Assembly: GCF_026013565.1 (NCBI RefSeq) | Contig: NZ_JAPDOB010000001.1 | Location: forward strand, 1,014,317-1,078,316 | DNA length: 64,000 nt | Source of the DNA: Sphingomonas arvum | GTDB taxonomy: Bacteria; Pseudomonadota; Alphaproteobacteria; Sphingomonadales; Sphingomonadaceae | Reading direction: 5' to 3' | Part shown: positions 25,703 through 34,152 of the stretch, piece by piece | Numbering within the stretch: position 1 is the first letter of the stretch | Layout: each line of letters starts with the position of its first letter | Notes under the pieces: generated by a model | Told to the model about the DNA's origin: nothing | Databases searched by the model: none | What the model saw: the letters and a program-made list of their open reading frames with translations, nothing else | Made by a program: the position numbers and the translations under genes

Positions 25703-26016
25703 AAGGTCTTGCCTGATCGTATCTTCATCCGCGCCGGCAAGTCGGCAGAAGTGAGCTCCGGGTTGAAGTCATGGATGACGGGACCGGCTTCCCGGTTAAA
25801 ATGCTCGAGCGCGGGCAACGCGACGGTCATTTCGGCCTGCCCGGGATGCGCGAGCGGGCGAGCGCTATCAGCGGCCAGCTGGAGTTTGCCAGTCGTCCGA
25901 CCCGAGGTGCTTCGTTGAACCTGGTCGTGCCGGCCAGATCAGCTTATGCTTCCCGGGCGGTGCCCTGGTGGCAGTCACTGTTCCGGTCAGCCACTGCAGC
26001 GGAGAGCATGCAGTGA
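25703..26016 (+). pseudogene. remnant of a NarX-type histidine kinase ATPase domain
   Basis: Only the C-terminal part of a kinase survives: ELRVEVMDDGTGF (N/G1-type box), GHFGLPGMRERASAI (G2 box) and ASLNLVVPARSAY, as in kinases that pair with NarL-type regulators. Nothing upstream resembles the dimerisation domain or a sensor. Its TGA (26014-26016) overlaps the GTG start of the response-regulator remnant, so an original two-component operon is likely. Non-functional as a kinase because it has no phosphorylatable histidine region. Confidence 0.72.
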
Positions 26017-26636
26017 CGCAGGCGAGCATCAAAATCCTGCTGGTCGATGATCATCCGATCATCCGAGAAGGGGTAACCTTCATGATCCAGAGCCAACCCG
26101 ACCTCGCGGTGATTGGCGAAGCCGAGGACGGGGAAGCCGCAGTCGAGGCTTATGGGCGATTGCGACCTGACATCACGCTCATGGATCTGCAAATGCCGAA
26201 GCTCGATGGAGTAGAAGCCATTCGCAAGATACGGGCCATGGACCCCGAGGCGCAGATCCTGGTGCTCACAACCTATGCTGGCGACGCGAAGGCGCTCAGC
26301 GCGTTAAAGGCAGGAGCCGTCGGCTACCTTCTCAAGAGCGCCATCCGAAATGAAATGGTAGAGGCAATCCGCGCAGCGCACCGAGGGGAGCGACATCTGC
26401 CCGCCTCCGTAGCCAAGGACATTGCCCTCACGCGGTCGGAAACATGCTGAGTGAGCGGGAAACACAGGTATTGCTGCTCGTAGCCGCAGGACGAGCGAAC
26501 AGCAGATTGCCTGGGAGCTCTCTCTCGCCGAGGAAACGGTAAAAGCCTACCTCAAGAACATCTTTCTCAAGCTCGGCGTCTCCGATCGCACCATGCGGTG
26601 ACGGTTGCGGCCCGACGCGGAACGATAGATCTCTGA
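26013..26636 (+). pseudogene. frameshifted NarL/LuxR-type response regulator
   Basis: The receiver domain is intact (LLVDDHPIIREGV; phospho-Asp in ITLMDLQMPKLDGV; VGYLLKSA). The reading frame breaks at about 26435-26443. The LuxR helix-turn-helix continues in two further frames: MLSERETQVLLLVAAGRAN, then QIAWELSLAEETVKAYLKNI, and finally HAVTVAARRGTIDL ending at 26636. At least three indels are needed, two of them single-base losses in short runs. A truncated receiver-only protein ending at about 26450 could still be made. Confidence 0.82.
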
Positions 26637-26734
26637 TCGCCGGCCCTCCGGCGGCAGCTTAGTGTGCGACCGGAGCTTCTTCCAGCAGCGTGGAGGTCAC
26701 TCTTTGCTCCAAGCTGACTACATGTTCGTAGCAT

Positions 26735-27016
26735 TCAGATCGTGCCGCGCTCGCCCCTCTGTCGGGCCTGCGGTAGCTTCGTTGACGATCTGTCGTGGCT
26801 GCTCTTGTCGTTGAAGAAGGCGGCAGCGAATAGACCGCAGCCAAGAACGACGGAGATGAAGACGCCACCGATGACAGCAACGACCATGTGGACGTAAAGC
26901 TCGCCCGTGGCCCCGAGGTAGGTGATCGCCGCGATCGTAAAGCCAATCGTGATCGCAACAATGACCTTGAGGATACGGCGGAACTCGGCAGCTGCCTGTT
27001 GACGTTGATCACTCAT
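26735..27016 (-). CDS. small membrane protein of unknown function
   Basis: A 93-residue protein starting MSDQRQQAAAEFRRILK, with two membrane helices (about residues 17-37 and 46-70). The frame extends upstream but the MSDQ start is favoured because it lies just after the VOC gene. No family was recognised. It is the last gene of the minus-strand operon, 54 bp after the VOC protein. Confidence 0.6.
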   Translation of the reverse strand: MSDQRQQAAAEFRRILKVIVAITIGFTIAAITYLGATGELYVHMVVAVIGGVFISVVLGCGLFAAAFFNDKSSHDRSSTKLPQARQRGERGTI

Positions 27017-27070
27017 CGATGGTGTCCGTTGTTGCAGGCCGGTGAGATGACCGTCCAGCACCAGCACTGC

Positions 27071-27529
27071 TCAGCTGAGCCAGCGCTCGTTCTCATCCGG
27101 TACCAATTCCGGGCCGTGAGCCTCCTGCGTGTAGAACCGCAGTCGTAGTTCGTCGGGATCTTCGACAATGAGCAGCCAGCCAAGCAGGCCCGTAAGGATC
27201 GGTGAGCAGGCAAGATCGAGCGACGAAAAGCGCCCAGCAAGGAGGATCAGCGCCTTGCGATCAGCCACTGCGAGCGTGAGCGGATCAAATCCGCGATGCT
27301 GAACTGCTTGGCGCTCGTTGAGGCGAAGTTCGAGTAGGCACCGGAGACCGGGCACGCTCAAGATGTACGCGTAGGGTGTACCATCTTCGAGCAAGTGGTC
27401 GTACTTCGGAATCCGCTCAGCACCCAGCACGGCCTCGTAGAAGGCGAGTGAACGATCGAGATCGCTGACGGCAACCTTGAGATGATGGATGCCGAGTATG
27501 AGCCGAGGGCTCTCGAGCCCCTGCGTCAC
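27071..27529 (-). CDS. VOC/glyoxalase-fold protein
   Basis: A 152-residue single VOC domain: start GIHHLKVAVSDLDRSLAFYE, the FYEAVLGAERIPKYDH region, then the second half IEDP-like VEDPDELRLRFYTQE. The fold is used by glyoxalases, ring-cleavage dioxygenases and antibiotic-binding proteins. The metal His is visible (HHLKV), and a Glu is expected in the second half. It overlaps the FAH-family gene by 4 bp, which suggests the two act on the same substrate series. Confidence 0.85.
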   Translation of the reverse strand: MTQGLESPRLILGIHHLKVAVSDLDRSLAFYEAVLGAERIPKYDHLLEDGTPYAYILSVPGLRCLLELRLNERQAVQHRGFDPLTLAVADRKALILLAGRFSSLDLACSPILTGLLGWLLIVEDPDELRLRFYTQEAHGPELVPDENERWLS

Positions 27530-28461
27530 GCTGCAGCCTGAACGGTTGCGGGTGCAAGCTGTTCAAGGCAAGTGACCTCAAAGGTGCCCAACGAACCGAT
27601 CTCCGCTCGCATTCGGTCGCCCGGTTTCAACCAGGCATTACCGTGGACGCCGGCCGAACCAGGAGGCGAGCCCGTCATGATCATGTCGCCCGGTTCGAGC
27701 GTGAGATATTGGCTGATGGTAGCGATCATCTCATCGACCTTGAAGAGCATCTGGCTGGTCGAGCCGTCCATCATCAAGGCATCGTTGACCCACAGCCTGA
27801 TCGGCAGCGCATCCACATCGCCGGCATGAGGTGTCGGCACGAAGTAAGGGCCGCAAGGCGCCATTGTGTCCTGAGCTTTCCCGCGCAGGAGATCGATCTG
27901 CAGGTCGTTGTGCGCCGGGATTAGGTCGCGGCAGGACAGGTCAAGGCCAATCGTGTAGCCAGCTACCGACCTCGCTGCCTCGTGCCGATCAACCTTGGTG
28001 AGCCGTCGCCCGATGACGATGGTCAGCTCGCACTCCCAATCGAACTGCTTTGTAGAGGGCGGGATCACGACAGTGACTCCGGGTCCGACCATCGTGGTGG
28101 TCGGCGGCCGAATGAAGAAGGGCATGGAAGCCCATTTCTGAGCTTCGAGCCCCATCTCGGCGAGGTGGCCGGGATAATTCGCCCCGACAGCGATGAGCTT
28201 ATTCGGATAGCGGACCGGGGTAAGCAGCTCGATGCCGTTCCGAGGCAACGGCGCCAATCCCGTCAAGCCGCGTTCGCCGATGTCGTCAGCGATGCTTTGC
28301 AGGAGAACCGCCGAGCGCTCCCAGGACGAGAGGATATCCATGACCGTAATACCGGGATCGAAGGGGAAAACCTCGCTGAGTGCAAAGTGGTCCTCGCCAA
28401 TCACCATGGCGGCGAGTTCCCGTTCATCGTGCTTGAGTGTCGCAAGGCGGTAGGGAGTCAT
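27526..28461 (-). CDS. fumarylacetoacetate hydrolase (FAH) family protein
   Basis: A 311-residue enzyme with the FAH core: PNKLIAVGANYPGHL, FFIRPPTTTMVGPG, FDWECELTIVIGRR (metal-binding Glu), AGYTIGLDLSCRDLIP, the GSTSQMLFKVDEMIATIS segment and PGDMIMTGSPPGSAG. The family comprises hydrolases, decarboxylases and isomerases acting on 2-oxo or 1,3-diketo acids. Placement between PoxB and a VOC protein suggests breakdown of a small carbonyl compound. The exact substrate cannot be read from the sequence. Confidence 0.9.
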   Translation of the reverse strand: MTPYRLATLKHDERELAAMVIGEDHFALSEVFPFDPGITVMDILSSWERSAVLLQSIADDIGERGLTGLAPLPRNGIELLTPVRYPNKLIAVGANYPGHLAEMGLEAQKWASMPFFIRPPTTTMVGPGVTVVIPPSTKQFDWECELTIVIGRRLTKVDRHEAARSVAGYTIGLDLSCRDLIPAHNDLQIDLLRGKAQDTMAPCGPYFVPTPHAGDVDALPIRLWVNDALMMDGSTSQMLFKVDEMIATISQYLTLEPGDMIMTGSPPGSAGVHGNAWLKPGDRMRAEIGSLGTFEVTCLEQLAPATVQAAA

Positions 28462-28464
28462 GGG

Positions 28465-30213
28465 TTAGCTCTCCTGCTTGATCTGAGTCCGGGGGGCAGG
28501 CCGCGCCACGGGTAGGTTGTGAGTGATCAGCCGTGCCGCTTCACGCCCTTCGCCGGCGAGAAGAGCTTTGGCAGCGTAGAGTGCGGTCCCGCCGACATTG
28601 CCTGCGCTGACATGTGGCGGGACGACCAATTCGTAGCCATCGACAACGACATCGAGGAGCGCGGGGCCGTCCTGCTCGAGCAGGCGGGTGATCGCGCCGG
28701 GCAAATCCGCGGCCTCCTCAACCCTTTCGCCCCATAGGCCCATCGCGCGCGCCAGTGCGCCAAAGTCTGGGTTGCGAAGATCGGTGTAGGTATTGAGCAG
28801 GCCCTCGACCTTCTGCTCCAGATCGACAAAGGCCAGCGAGCCGTTGTTGAAGACCACCACCTTGATGTTGAGCTCCTCCTGCACGGCAGTCAGGAGGTCT
28901 CCAAGGAGCATGGTCAGACCGCCATCTCCCGAAAGGCAGATCACCTGGCAGTCTGGCCTCGCAGCTGCCGCCCCAAGAGCGTAGGGCAGGGCATTCGCCA
29001 TCGAGCCATGCGTGAGGCTGAGGAGCGTGCGGTTGCGGCCTGTCGCTGACACATGGCGCAGCAGCCAGACCATCGGTGTACCGCCATCTGCAGTCCAGAT
29101 TGCATCTTCGTTGGCGGCTTCAGCGAGGCACGTCGTGACATATTGCGGGTGGATGGCCTCGGTGCTCGCCACAGCCCGCTTCTCGAGCTGATGGTAGGTC
29201 TCGAAGCGCTGCTTGCCAGCCTTCTCGAGAAAGCCGGTGTCCGCGCGTTCTACGAGGCCTGGCAGCAGCAGTTGGAGCGTGGGCCCAACATCGCCAGCCA
29301 GGCCGAGGTCGATCGGGTGACGCCGTCCAAGATGCGTCGGCTCAGTATCGATTTGGATGATTGTCGCCTTGCCCGGGTAGAACTGACGCCAGGCAAAGTC
29401 GCATCCGAGCAGGATGAGAGTGTCGCACTCCATCAGCGCATCGAAGCCGCTCTTGACCCCGAAGATGCCGGTCATTCCCACTGCGAAGGGATTGTTGGGC
29501 TCAAGGAAGTCCTTGGCTCGCGAGGTGTAGGCTACAGGCGCTTTGAGCTTTGCCGCGAGCGCGATCACTTCCTCATGCGCGTGCTGACAACCTGAACCAC
29601 CGTAGATGGCGATCTTCCGGCCGCGGGAGATGATCTCGACGGCTTTGGCGATCTCATCGAGGACAGGGGTCAGGACTGAGGTTGCACGGTGTATCTGGCG
29701 TGGAGCCTCGTCAGTGGAGAGACTGGCGACATCAGCTGGGAGGATCACGACGGCGACGCCTCTCTTGTTGAGCGCCGCCTGCACGGCCATGGCGATAATC
29801 CGGCCGGCCGCTTCTGCAGTCCTTACCTCCTGGCAGAAGACGCTTGCCTGCTGATACAATGGCTTGAAATCGACCTCCTGAGGGAAGTCGGTCCCGAGTT
29901 CATCACGCCCGAGCTGGCTGGCGATAAGGACGACGGGTGCGCGGTTCCGGTGCGCATCGAAAAGCCCATTGATGAAGTGCAGGCTGCCCGGGCCACACGA
30001 GCCAGCGCAGACGACTAGTTCGTCGCTAACAAGTGCGTCAGCGCCAGCAGCGAAGCCACCAGCCTCTTCGTGACGCACGTGGATGAAGCGGATCGTGCTG
30101 CGACGGATGGCGTCCGTCACAAGGTTCAAGGTGTCGCCAGGCAAGCCGTAACAACGCTTGGCGCCGGCATGCTCAAGCGTCGCGATGATGAGTTCGGCGA
30201 CATTCCTGGACAC
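28465..30213 (-). CDS. poxB: ThDP-dependent pyruvate oxidase, PoxB-type
   Basis: A 582-residue thiamin-diphosphate enzyme closely resembling ubiquinone-dependent pyruvate dehydrogenase (PoxB, 572 residues in E. coli). Conserved stretches are IHVRHEEAGGFAAGADA (catalytic Glu50), AGSCGPGSLHFINGLFDAHR and the ThDP-Mg motif SGDGGLTMLLGDLL ending VVFNNGSLAF. The FAD domain is in the middle. It would convert pyruvate to acetate and CO2 with quinone reduction at the membrane; related enzymes use other 2-oxoacids. It is 3 bp from the FAH gene. The C-terminal tail lacks an obvious membrane-binding helix. Confidence 0.88.
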   Translation of the reverse strand: MSRNVAELIIATLEHAGAKRCYGLPGDTLNLVTDAIRRSTIRFIHVRHEEAGGFAAGADALVSDELVVCAGSCGPGSLHFINGLFDAHRNRAPVVLIASQLGRDELGTDFPQEVDFKPLYQQASVFCQEVRTAEAAGRIIAMAVQAALNKRGVAVVILPADVASLSTDEAPRQIHRATSVLTPVLDEIAKAVEIISRGRKIAIYGGSGCQHAHEEVIALAAKLKAPVAYTSRAKDFLEPNNPFAVGMTGIFGVKSGFDALMECDTLILLGCDFAWRQFYPGKATIIQIDTEPTHLGRRHPIDLGLAGDVGPTLQLLLPGLVERADTGFLEKAGKQRFETYHQLEKRAVASTEAIHPQYVTTCLAEAANEDAIWTADGGTPMVWLLRHVSATGRNRTLLSLTHGSMANALPYALGAAAARPDCQVICLSGDGGLTMLLGDLLTAVQEELNIKVVVFNNGSLAFVDLEQKVEGLLNTYTDLRNPDFGALARAMGLWGERVEEAADLPGAITRLLEQDGPALLDVVVDGYELVVPPHVSAGNVGGTALYAAKALLAGEGREAARLITHNLPVARPAPRTQIKQES

Positions 30214-30330
30214 AGCGGTTGGCTCCTCGATGCGTGGCAGGAGCCCTGTACGATCATCGGCGACGCCGAGATTTCATGCTTGCACGCCACTTCTCGATTG
30301 CCACTGCAAGCGTGCAAGCCATGGCGACGA

Positions 30331-31044
30331 TCAGGCGATCGTCGCACCGCCGTCGACAGTTACGGTGCTGCCGCTGACGAAAGGGTTGGTGGCAACAAAC
30401 ATGATTGCCTTGGCAACATCTTCCGCCATGCCGACCCTTCTCACCGGCAGCCGGTCGGCCGCCCTGGCGAACATTGCCGACCGATCGGCTTCAGCCATGC
30501 CCGACCAGATGGGTGTCGCGATAAGGCCAGGTGACACCGTGTTCACCCGAACGGGCGCAAGCTCGAGCGCCAGACCGCGCCCAAGCGCCTCCAGTGCTGC
30601 ATTGATGGCGCCCTGCAGCACTGCGCCGCCGCTTGGCCGCCTTGAGAGAAATCCGGACACCATGGTCAACGAGCCCCCGTCACTGATGCGTGCCGACCGA
30701 GCAACGTTATATGCTCCCCAGAATTTGCTCTCGAGGGCTGCACGGGCGTCGGCGGGCGGAAGTGACCGTACCGAGCCGCTCTTGGTCTGTGCCGCGCTTG
30801 CAATCACGTGGTCAAAGGCATGTTCTTCGAAATATCGCTGAACGGCCTTATCGTCGGTTGCATCGAGGGCTGCCCAATCAACCCCGATCTCCTTGGCGAC
30901 GTTTGCGAGCTTGCCGGGCGTTCGAGAGGCAATCACCACATCAGCGTTCGCCGCGGCAAACAGCGTGGCTGTGGCTCGACCGATGCCGCTGCTGCCACCG
31001 ATCACGAGAACCCGGGAACCCGAGAGTTCTGTTGTGCTGGTCAT
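30331..31044 (-). CDS. atypical SDR protein lacking YxxxK
   Basis: A 237-residue Rossmann protein starting at 31044. The NAD(P) motif GGSSGIGRAT and VIASRTPGKLANVA are standard, and the end (NPFVSGSTVTVDGGATIA) is typical of short-chain dehydrogenases. At the catalytic position it reads SGGAVLQGAINAALEAL, where the usual Tyr-x3-Lys should be; neither residue is present. It may be a non-catalytic or altered SDR. It lies 2 bp from the binding-protein gene upstream in the operon. Confidence 0.85.
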   Translation of the reverse strand: MTSTTELSGSRVLVIGGSSGIGRATATLFAAANADVVIASRTPGKLANVAKEIGVDWAALDATDDKAVQRYFEEHAFDHVIASAAQTKSGSVRSLPPADARAALESKFWGAYNVARSARISDGGSLTMVSGFLSRRPSGGAVLQGAINAALEALGRGLALELAPVRVNTVSPGLIATPIWSGMAEADRSAMFARAADRLPVRRVGMAEDVAKAIMFVATNPFVSGSTVTVDGGATIA

Positions 31045-31046
31045 AC

Positions 31047-32045
31047 TTATCGCCCCTGAGCCTTTGCGAGAGCAGAGCCGGTCGGAGAAGCCGATGCAGC
31101 GGCCGGGGGTGCCTGGAAGCCGAACGTAGCTAGGAGGCTGGAAGCCTTGGGTGACATGATGAACTTCAGCCAAGCCCGAGCTGCGTCGGGGTGACGTGCC
31201 GACTTGACCATCGCTCCGGCGTAGGTGCCGCTTACGTTTTGGTCGGGAGGGATAGCGACCTGCTCGATCGAATTTCCGACTTGCTGCTGAAAGCGAGCTT
31301 CCGACTGCCAAGTGACCCCAGCATCGACCTTGCCTTGCATAAGGAACAGCGGGGTTTGCCGATGATGAATTTGGGTGAGGATGGTGCTGCCCTGCTGGAC
31401 CTTGGTCGCGTAGATCGCGGTCTCCAGCGCCTTGCCACCGGCTTTTGTAAGCGCCTGCTGGATCTGCTTGGCTACACCTTCGAACTGCGGGTTCGGCATT
31501 GCGAGGCGAACCTCGGGCCGGGCGAGATCGGTAAGACCGCGAATGCCAGCAGGGTTCCCTTTGGGCACCATGATCGTGAGATCATTGACGGCGAAGATGG
31601 AGGGCGGACCTGCCAGATGATCCGAGGCGATCAGCGAGTTCACGTCGCCAAGTCCGGCAAGGTATACGTCCGGCTTGATGGTCCAGGTCATATTGCCGAC
31701 CGTGATCGTCCCCCCGGCCTTGATCTGTTCCGCCAGGATGCCCGGTGGCAATGTTTCCCAGAAGAGCTTGCCCTTATATTCCGGATGCATCTGCTCGAAC
31801 GCGTCGACCAGCGGTGCCATGGCGAAGAAGTAATTGCCTCCGACGTACAGCACGAGCCGAGCGCCTTCGGGGTCGCCGTGGAAATCCGGAAGGTTGTCGA
31901 TCTCGGGCACTGTGAATTCTACCCCGCGTTGGCGGACATCGTTGTTCCGCCCCTCCTGCCAGGGAGGGTAGATAGACGGAGGGGCAGCAGCGGCAGTGGC
32001 GGTCATCACCAGCACTCCCAGGCCTAGCGCCAAGCGTTCAAACAT
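31047..32045 (-). CDS. periplasmic substrate-binding protein, ModA-like (1)
   Basis: A 332-residue exported binding protein: signal MFERLALGLGVLVMTATAAA (cleavage near AAAA-PP). It has the PBP2 fold with a ModA-like opening (ARLVLYVGGNYFFAMAPLVDAFEQ), MVPKGNPAGIRGLTDLARPE, the hinge QHIT-like stretch and PDAARAWLKFIMSP. The family carries molybdate or other anions and small organic ligands. No ABC permease or ATPase gene is in the window, so the partner system is elsewhere or absent. It ends 2 bp before the SDR gene. Confidence 0.85.
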   Translation of the reverse strand: MFERLALGLGVLVMTATAAAAPPSIYPPWQEGRNNDVRQRGVEFTVPEIDNLPDFHGDPEGARLVLYVGGNYFFAMAPLVDAFEQMHPEYKGKLFWETLPPGILAEQIKAGGTITVGNMTWTIKPDVYLAGLGDVNSLIASDHLAGPPSIFAVNDLTIMVPKGNPAGIRGLTDLARPEVRLAMPNPQFEGVAKQIQQALTKAGGKALETAIYATKVQQGSTILTQIHHRQTPLFLMQGKVDAGVTWQSEARFQQQVGNSIEQVAIPPDQNVSGTYAGAMVKSARHPDAARAWLKFIMSPKASSLLATFGFQAPPAAASASPTGSALAKAQGR

Positions 32046-32052
32046 GGTGACC

Positions 32053-32847
32053 TCACGTTGCGTAGTGGAAGCCGGCGGCTTGCAGGACCGGGAGGGTTCC
32101 AACGGCGCCGGGGGTCAGGATGACGCCGGGCGCGAGCCGATTGGTAAGGTCGGCGGCAAGCGCCTCGACGCTCAGCTTGTCGGGATTCACACCATCCTTG
32201 ATCAGTGCGACGGCGGTCTCCCAGATGGCATTGTGACATGAGCCAAACACCACGCCTCGTCGCATGAGGGCTGGGATGCTGTTGTTCTCGAGCGAGAATA
32301 CGCCTTGGGGGTTCTGGAAGTCGGAAGGATCAGCAGCGGCCGCCGGCGTGTCCAGGATCAGCTTGTTGGAACTGAAGGCTCCACCGGTTCGGCTCGCCAG
32401 CTGATATTTATCCCATGCGCTCTGGTCGAAGAGGGCAAGTTGCGCGGTACCGTGGGTCATCGACGCAGCAAGGAAGTCGGGCTGCCTGAATGACCATATC
32501 TGGCAGTTCACCGCGTTGCGCATCAGGTTCAGCCATGGGCCACCGATGTCCTTGCTGTCCCACACCTGTTTGGCAGCGGGCCGGTAGGCGATGACCTCGG
32601 ACAGCGCCTCGTGGTCCCAGAGCTCGGGATGATCGAGGATCATCGGCACTGTCTTGAAGTTGCGTCGGCGGGGTGCCTTGGCCAAGCGCTTGGCCAGCTC
32701 GCGCAGGCTCGCTGCACCACTTGGCAGTAGTTCCTGAGGGACGGCGGTGCCCTGTGCTGGTAACAGACCCATGGATGCAGCTCCGCTAAGGGCTAGGCTT
32801 CCGCCCAGCATTTTGAGGGCGGTTCGGCGGCCATGAAAGCCGATCAT
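32053..32847 (-). CDS. Tat-exported protein with a DsrE-like end
   Basis: A 264-residue protein starting MIGFHGRRTALKMLGGSLAL, with a twin-arginine type signal (RRTALKM followed by a hydrophobic stretch). The middle is unrecognised. The last 65 residues (GVVFGSCHNAIWETAV, TPGAVGTLPVLQAAGFHYAT) resemble DsrE/DsrF-like sulfur-relay proteins, with one Cys in the expected loop. It overlaps the upstream binding-protein gene by 4 bp and is followed by the second one at 7 bp. Export of a folded cofactor-binding protein is inferred. Confidence 0.68.
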   Translation of the reverse strand: MIGFHGRRTALKMLGGSLALSGAASMGLLPAQGTAVPQELLPSGAASLRELAKRLAKAPRRRNFKTVPMILDHPELWDHEALSEVIAYRPAAKQVWDSKDIGGPWLNLMRNAVNCQIWSFRQPDFLAASMTHGTAQLALFDQSAWDKYQLASRTGGAFSSNKLILDTPAAAADPSDFQNPQGVFSLENNSIPALMRRGVVFGSCHNAIWETAVALIKDGVNPDKLSVEALAADLTNRLAPGVILTPGAVGTLPVLQAAGFHYAT

Positions 32848-33626
32848 TTTGCAGTTTCCTGCTTGCTGACCGGGAATTCGCGCGCCCAACCCCATTTCCG
32901 GAAGATCTGGTCGCCTGTCGGAGAGCTGAGGAATTTGACGAAGGCCACTGCTTCGGGCCGCTGCTTGCCGGTCGGGGTCAGCACAACTCCGATATCTCGG
33001 TAGATCCGATACTCAGCCTCTAGTGGGACCTCGTCTGCTAATTGCGGGTTCGCAACCTGCCAGATGTTCCAGATCAGCCAGGCATCGAGTGTCGGGTCTG
33101 CAGTCCAGGCCTGCTTGGCGACGGCGCTATTAGGCGCGAAGGTCTTCACGTTCGCGCGGAACGCCTTGACGGAACTGATACTGCCAAGCCGTCCGGCGAC
33201 ATCTTCCCAAAGGCCGTTTTGACCTGAGCCGGTCACGACCAGTATCTTGCGGCCCGCCGTCAAAAGGTCTCGGAAACCGCTAATGCGATGAGGATTGCCG
33301 GGTCTGACCAGGATAGCAGCCGGACGGAGGTAGAGTGGGATGACGTCCTGCACCTGAAGCTCGCCGTCCATGCCGACCATGAAGCTGGTCATCATGTCTT
33401 CGGAGCCACTGTAGAGGAGGTCGGCATCGCCCTTGGCGGCGGCAATCCAGTTAGCCGTGGGACCGGCGACGACCTCAACCTTGATGCCATGCTGTTCCTG
33501 GAAAGTCGCTGCAGCCTCCTGCATCGCGGGCAGGGGACCGCCTGGGCCGTAAACCTTAAGGGGCGGCTGAGCGGATGCCGGAGCCGAAGCGGCGATCGCA
33601 GCGGCCAGCAACAATGGAGTGAACAT
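32844..33626 (-). CDS. periplasmic substrate-binding protein, ModA-like (2)
   Basis: A 260-residue exported protein with signal MFTPLLLAAAIAASAPASAQ. The GGGAG-type site before the ATG at 33626 selects this start over the nearby Met three codons up. PBP2 features: LKVYGPGGPLPAMQEAAATF, ADLLYSGSEDMMTSF and KQRPEAVAFVKFLSSPTGDQI. It is a distant paralogue of the binding protein two genes downstream. It is the first gene of the minus-strand operon and faces the split nitrile hydratase genes across 196 bp. Confidence 0.85.
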   Translation of the reverse strand: MFTPLLLAAAIAASAPASAQPPLKVYGPGGPLPAMQEAAATFQEQHGIKVEVVAGPTANWIAAAKGDADLLYSGSEDMMTSFMVGMDGELQVQDVIPLYLRPAAILVRPGNPHRISGFRDLLTAGRKILVVTGSGQNGLWEDVAGRLGSISSVKAFRANVKTFAPNSAVAKQAWTADPTLDAWLIWNIWQVANPQLADEVPLEAEYRIYRDIGVVLTPTGKQRPEAVAFVKFLSSPTGDQIFRKWGWAREFPVSKQETAK

Positions 33627-33822
33627 CACCTGCATCTCCCGTCTCGTAATTAGAGCAGGCCGTAACCCTAGGTGAGGGAGGGCGACCGTGGCTTTCACCT
33701 TCGCATTGCGACCGGGGATTGCGCAGCATGGCCCGGCCGGCAGCGTGCGGATCGGCAAGCCGCGTTCACGCCCGTAAGAACGGCTGCTGCATCTCCGCTA
33801 CGCCGATCCTCCTGGAGGATTC

Positions 33823-34152
33823 ATGCAGACCTTGAGTAAAGTGGTGCATGCTGACCGCGAGGACCCGGTCTTCGAACCGGGCGACCGCGTGCAGATCGAT
33901 GACCGGCAGCCGATCGGGCATTACCGGGTCCCCACTTACATGCGCGGCAAGCCCGCCACGGTTATCGCCGCAATACGACCGACCATGGTCGACAACGAAG
34001 CTGAAAGCTTCGGCCGTAACGCGGGATCCCGGCGTCATTACTACCGTGTCTTCGTGCCCATGACGGAGCTTTGGAGCGACTATCGGGGCACCGACAACGA
34101 CGGGCTCTACATCGAGATCTTCGAAACTTGGTTGAAGAGAGCAGAGCCGTGA
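33823..34152 (+). CDS. split nitrile hydratase beta-type subunit, C-terminal half
   Basis: A 109-residue protein equivalent to the C-terminal half of nitrile hydratase beta subunits, and to the alpha subunit of thiocyanate hydrolase: FEPGDRVQIDDRQPIGHYRVP, YMRGKPATV, then YYRVFVPMTELWSDYRG and YIEIFETWLKRAEP. The SH3-like barrel motif GDRV..GH.R.P.Y.RG is complete. The Arg residues of the HYRVP-YMRGK block may correspond to those that contact the oxidised cysteines in known enzymes (inference). It is the first gene of the operon; the next gene starts inside its stop (GTGA). Confidence 0.9.
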   Translation: MQTLSKVVHADREDPVFEPGDRVQIDDRQPIGHYRVPTYMRGKPATVIAAIRPTMVDNEAESFGRNAGSRRHYYRVFVPMTELWSDYRGTDNDGLYIEIFETWLKRAEP

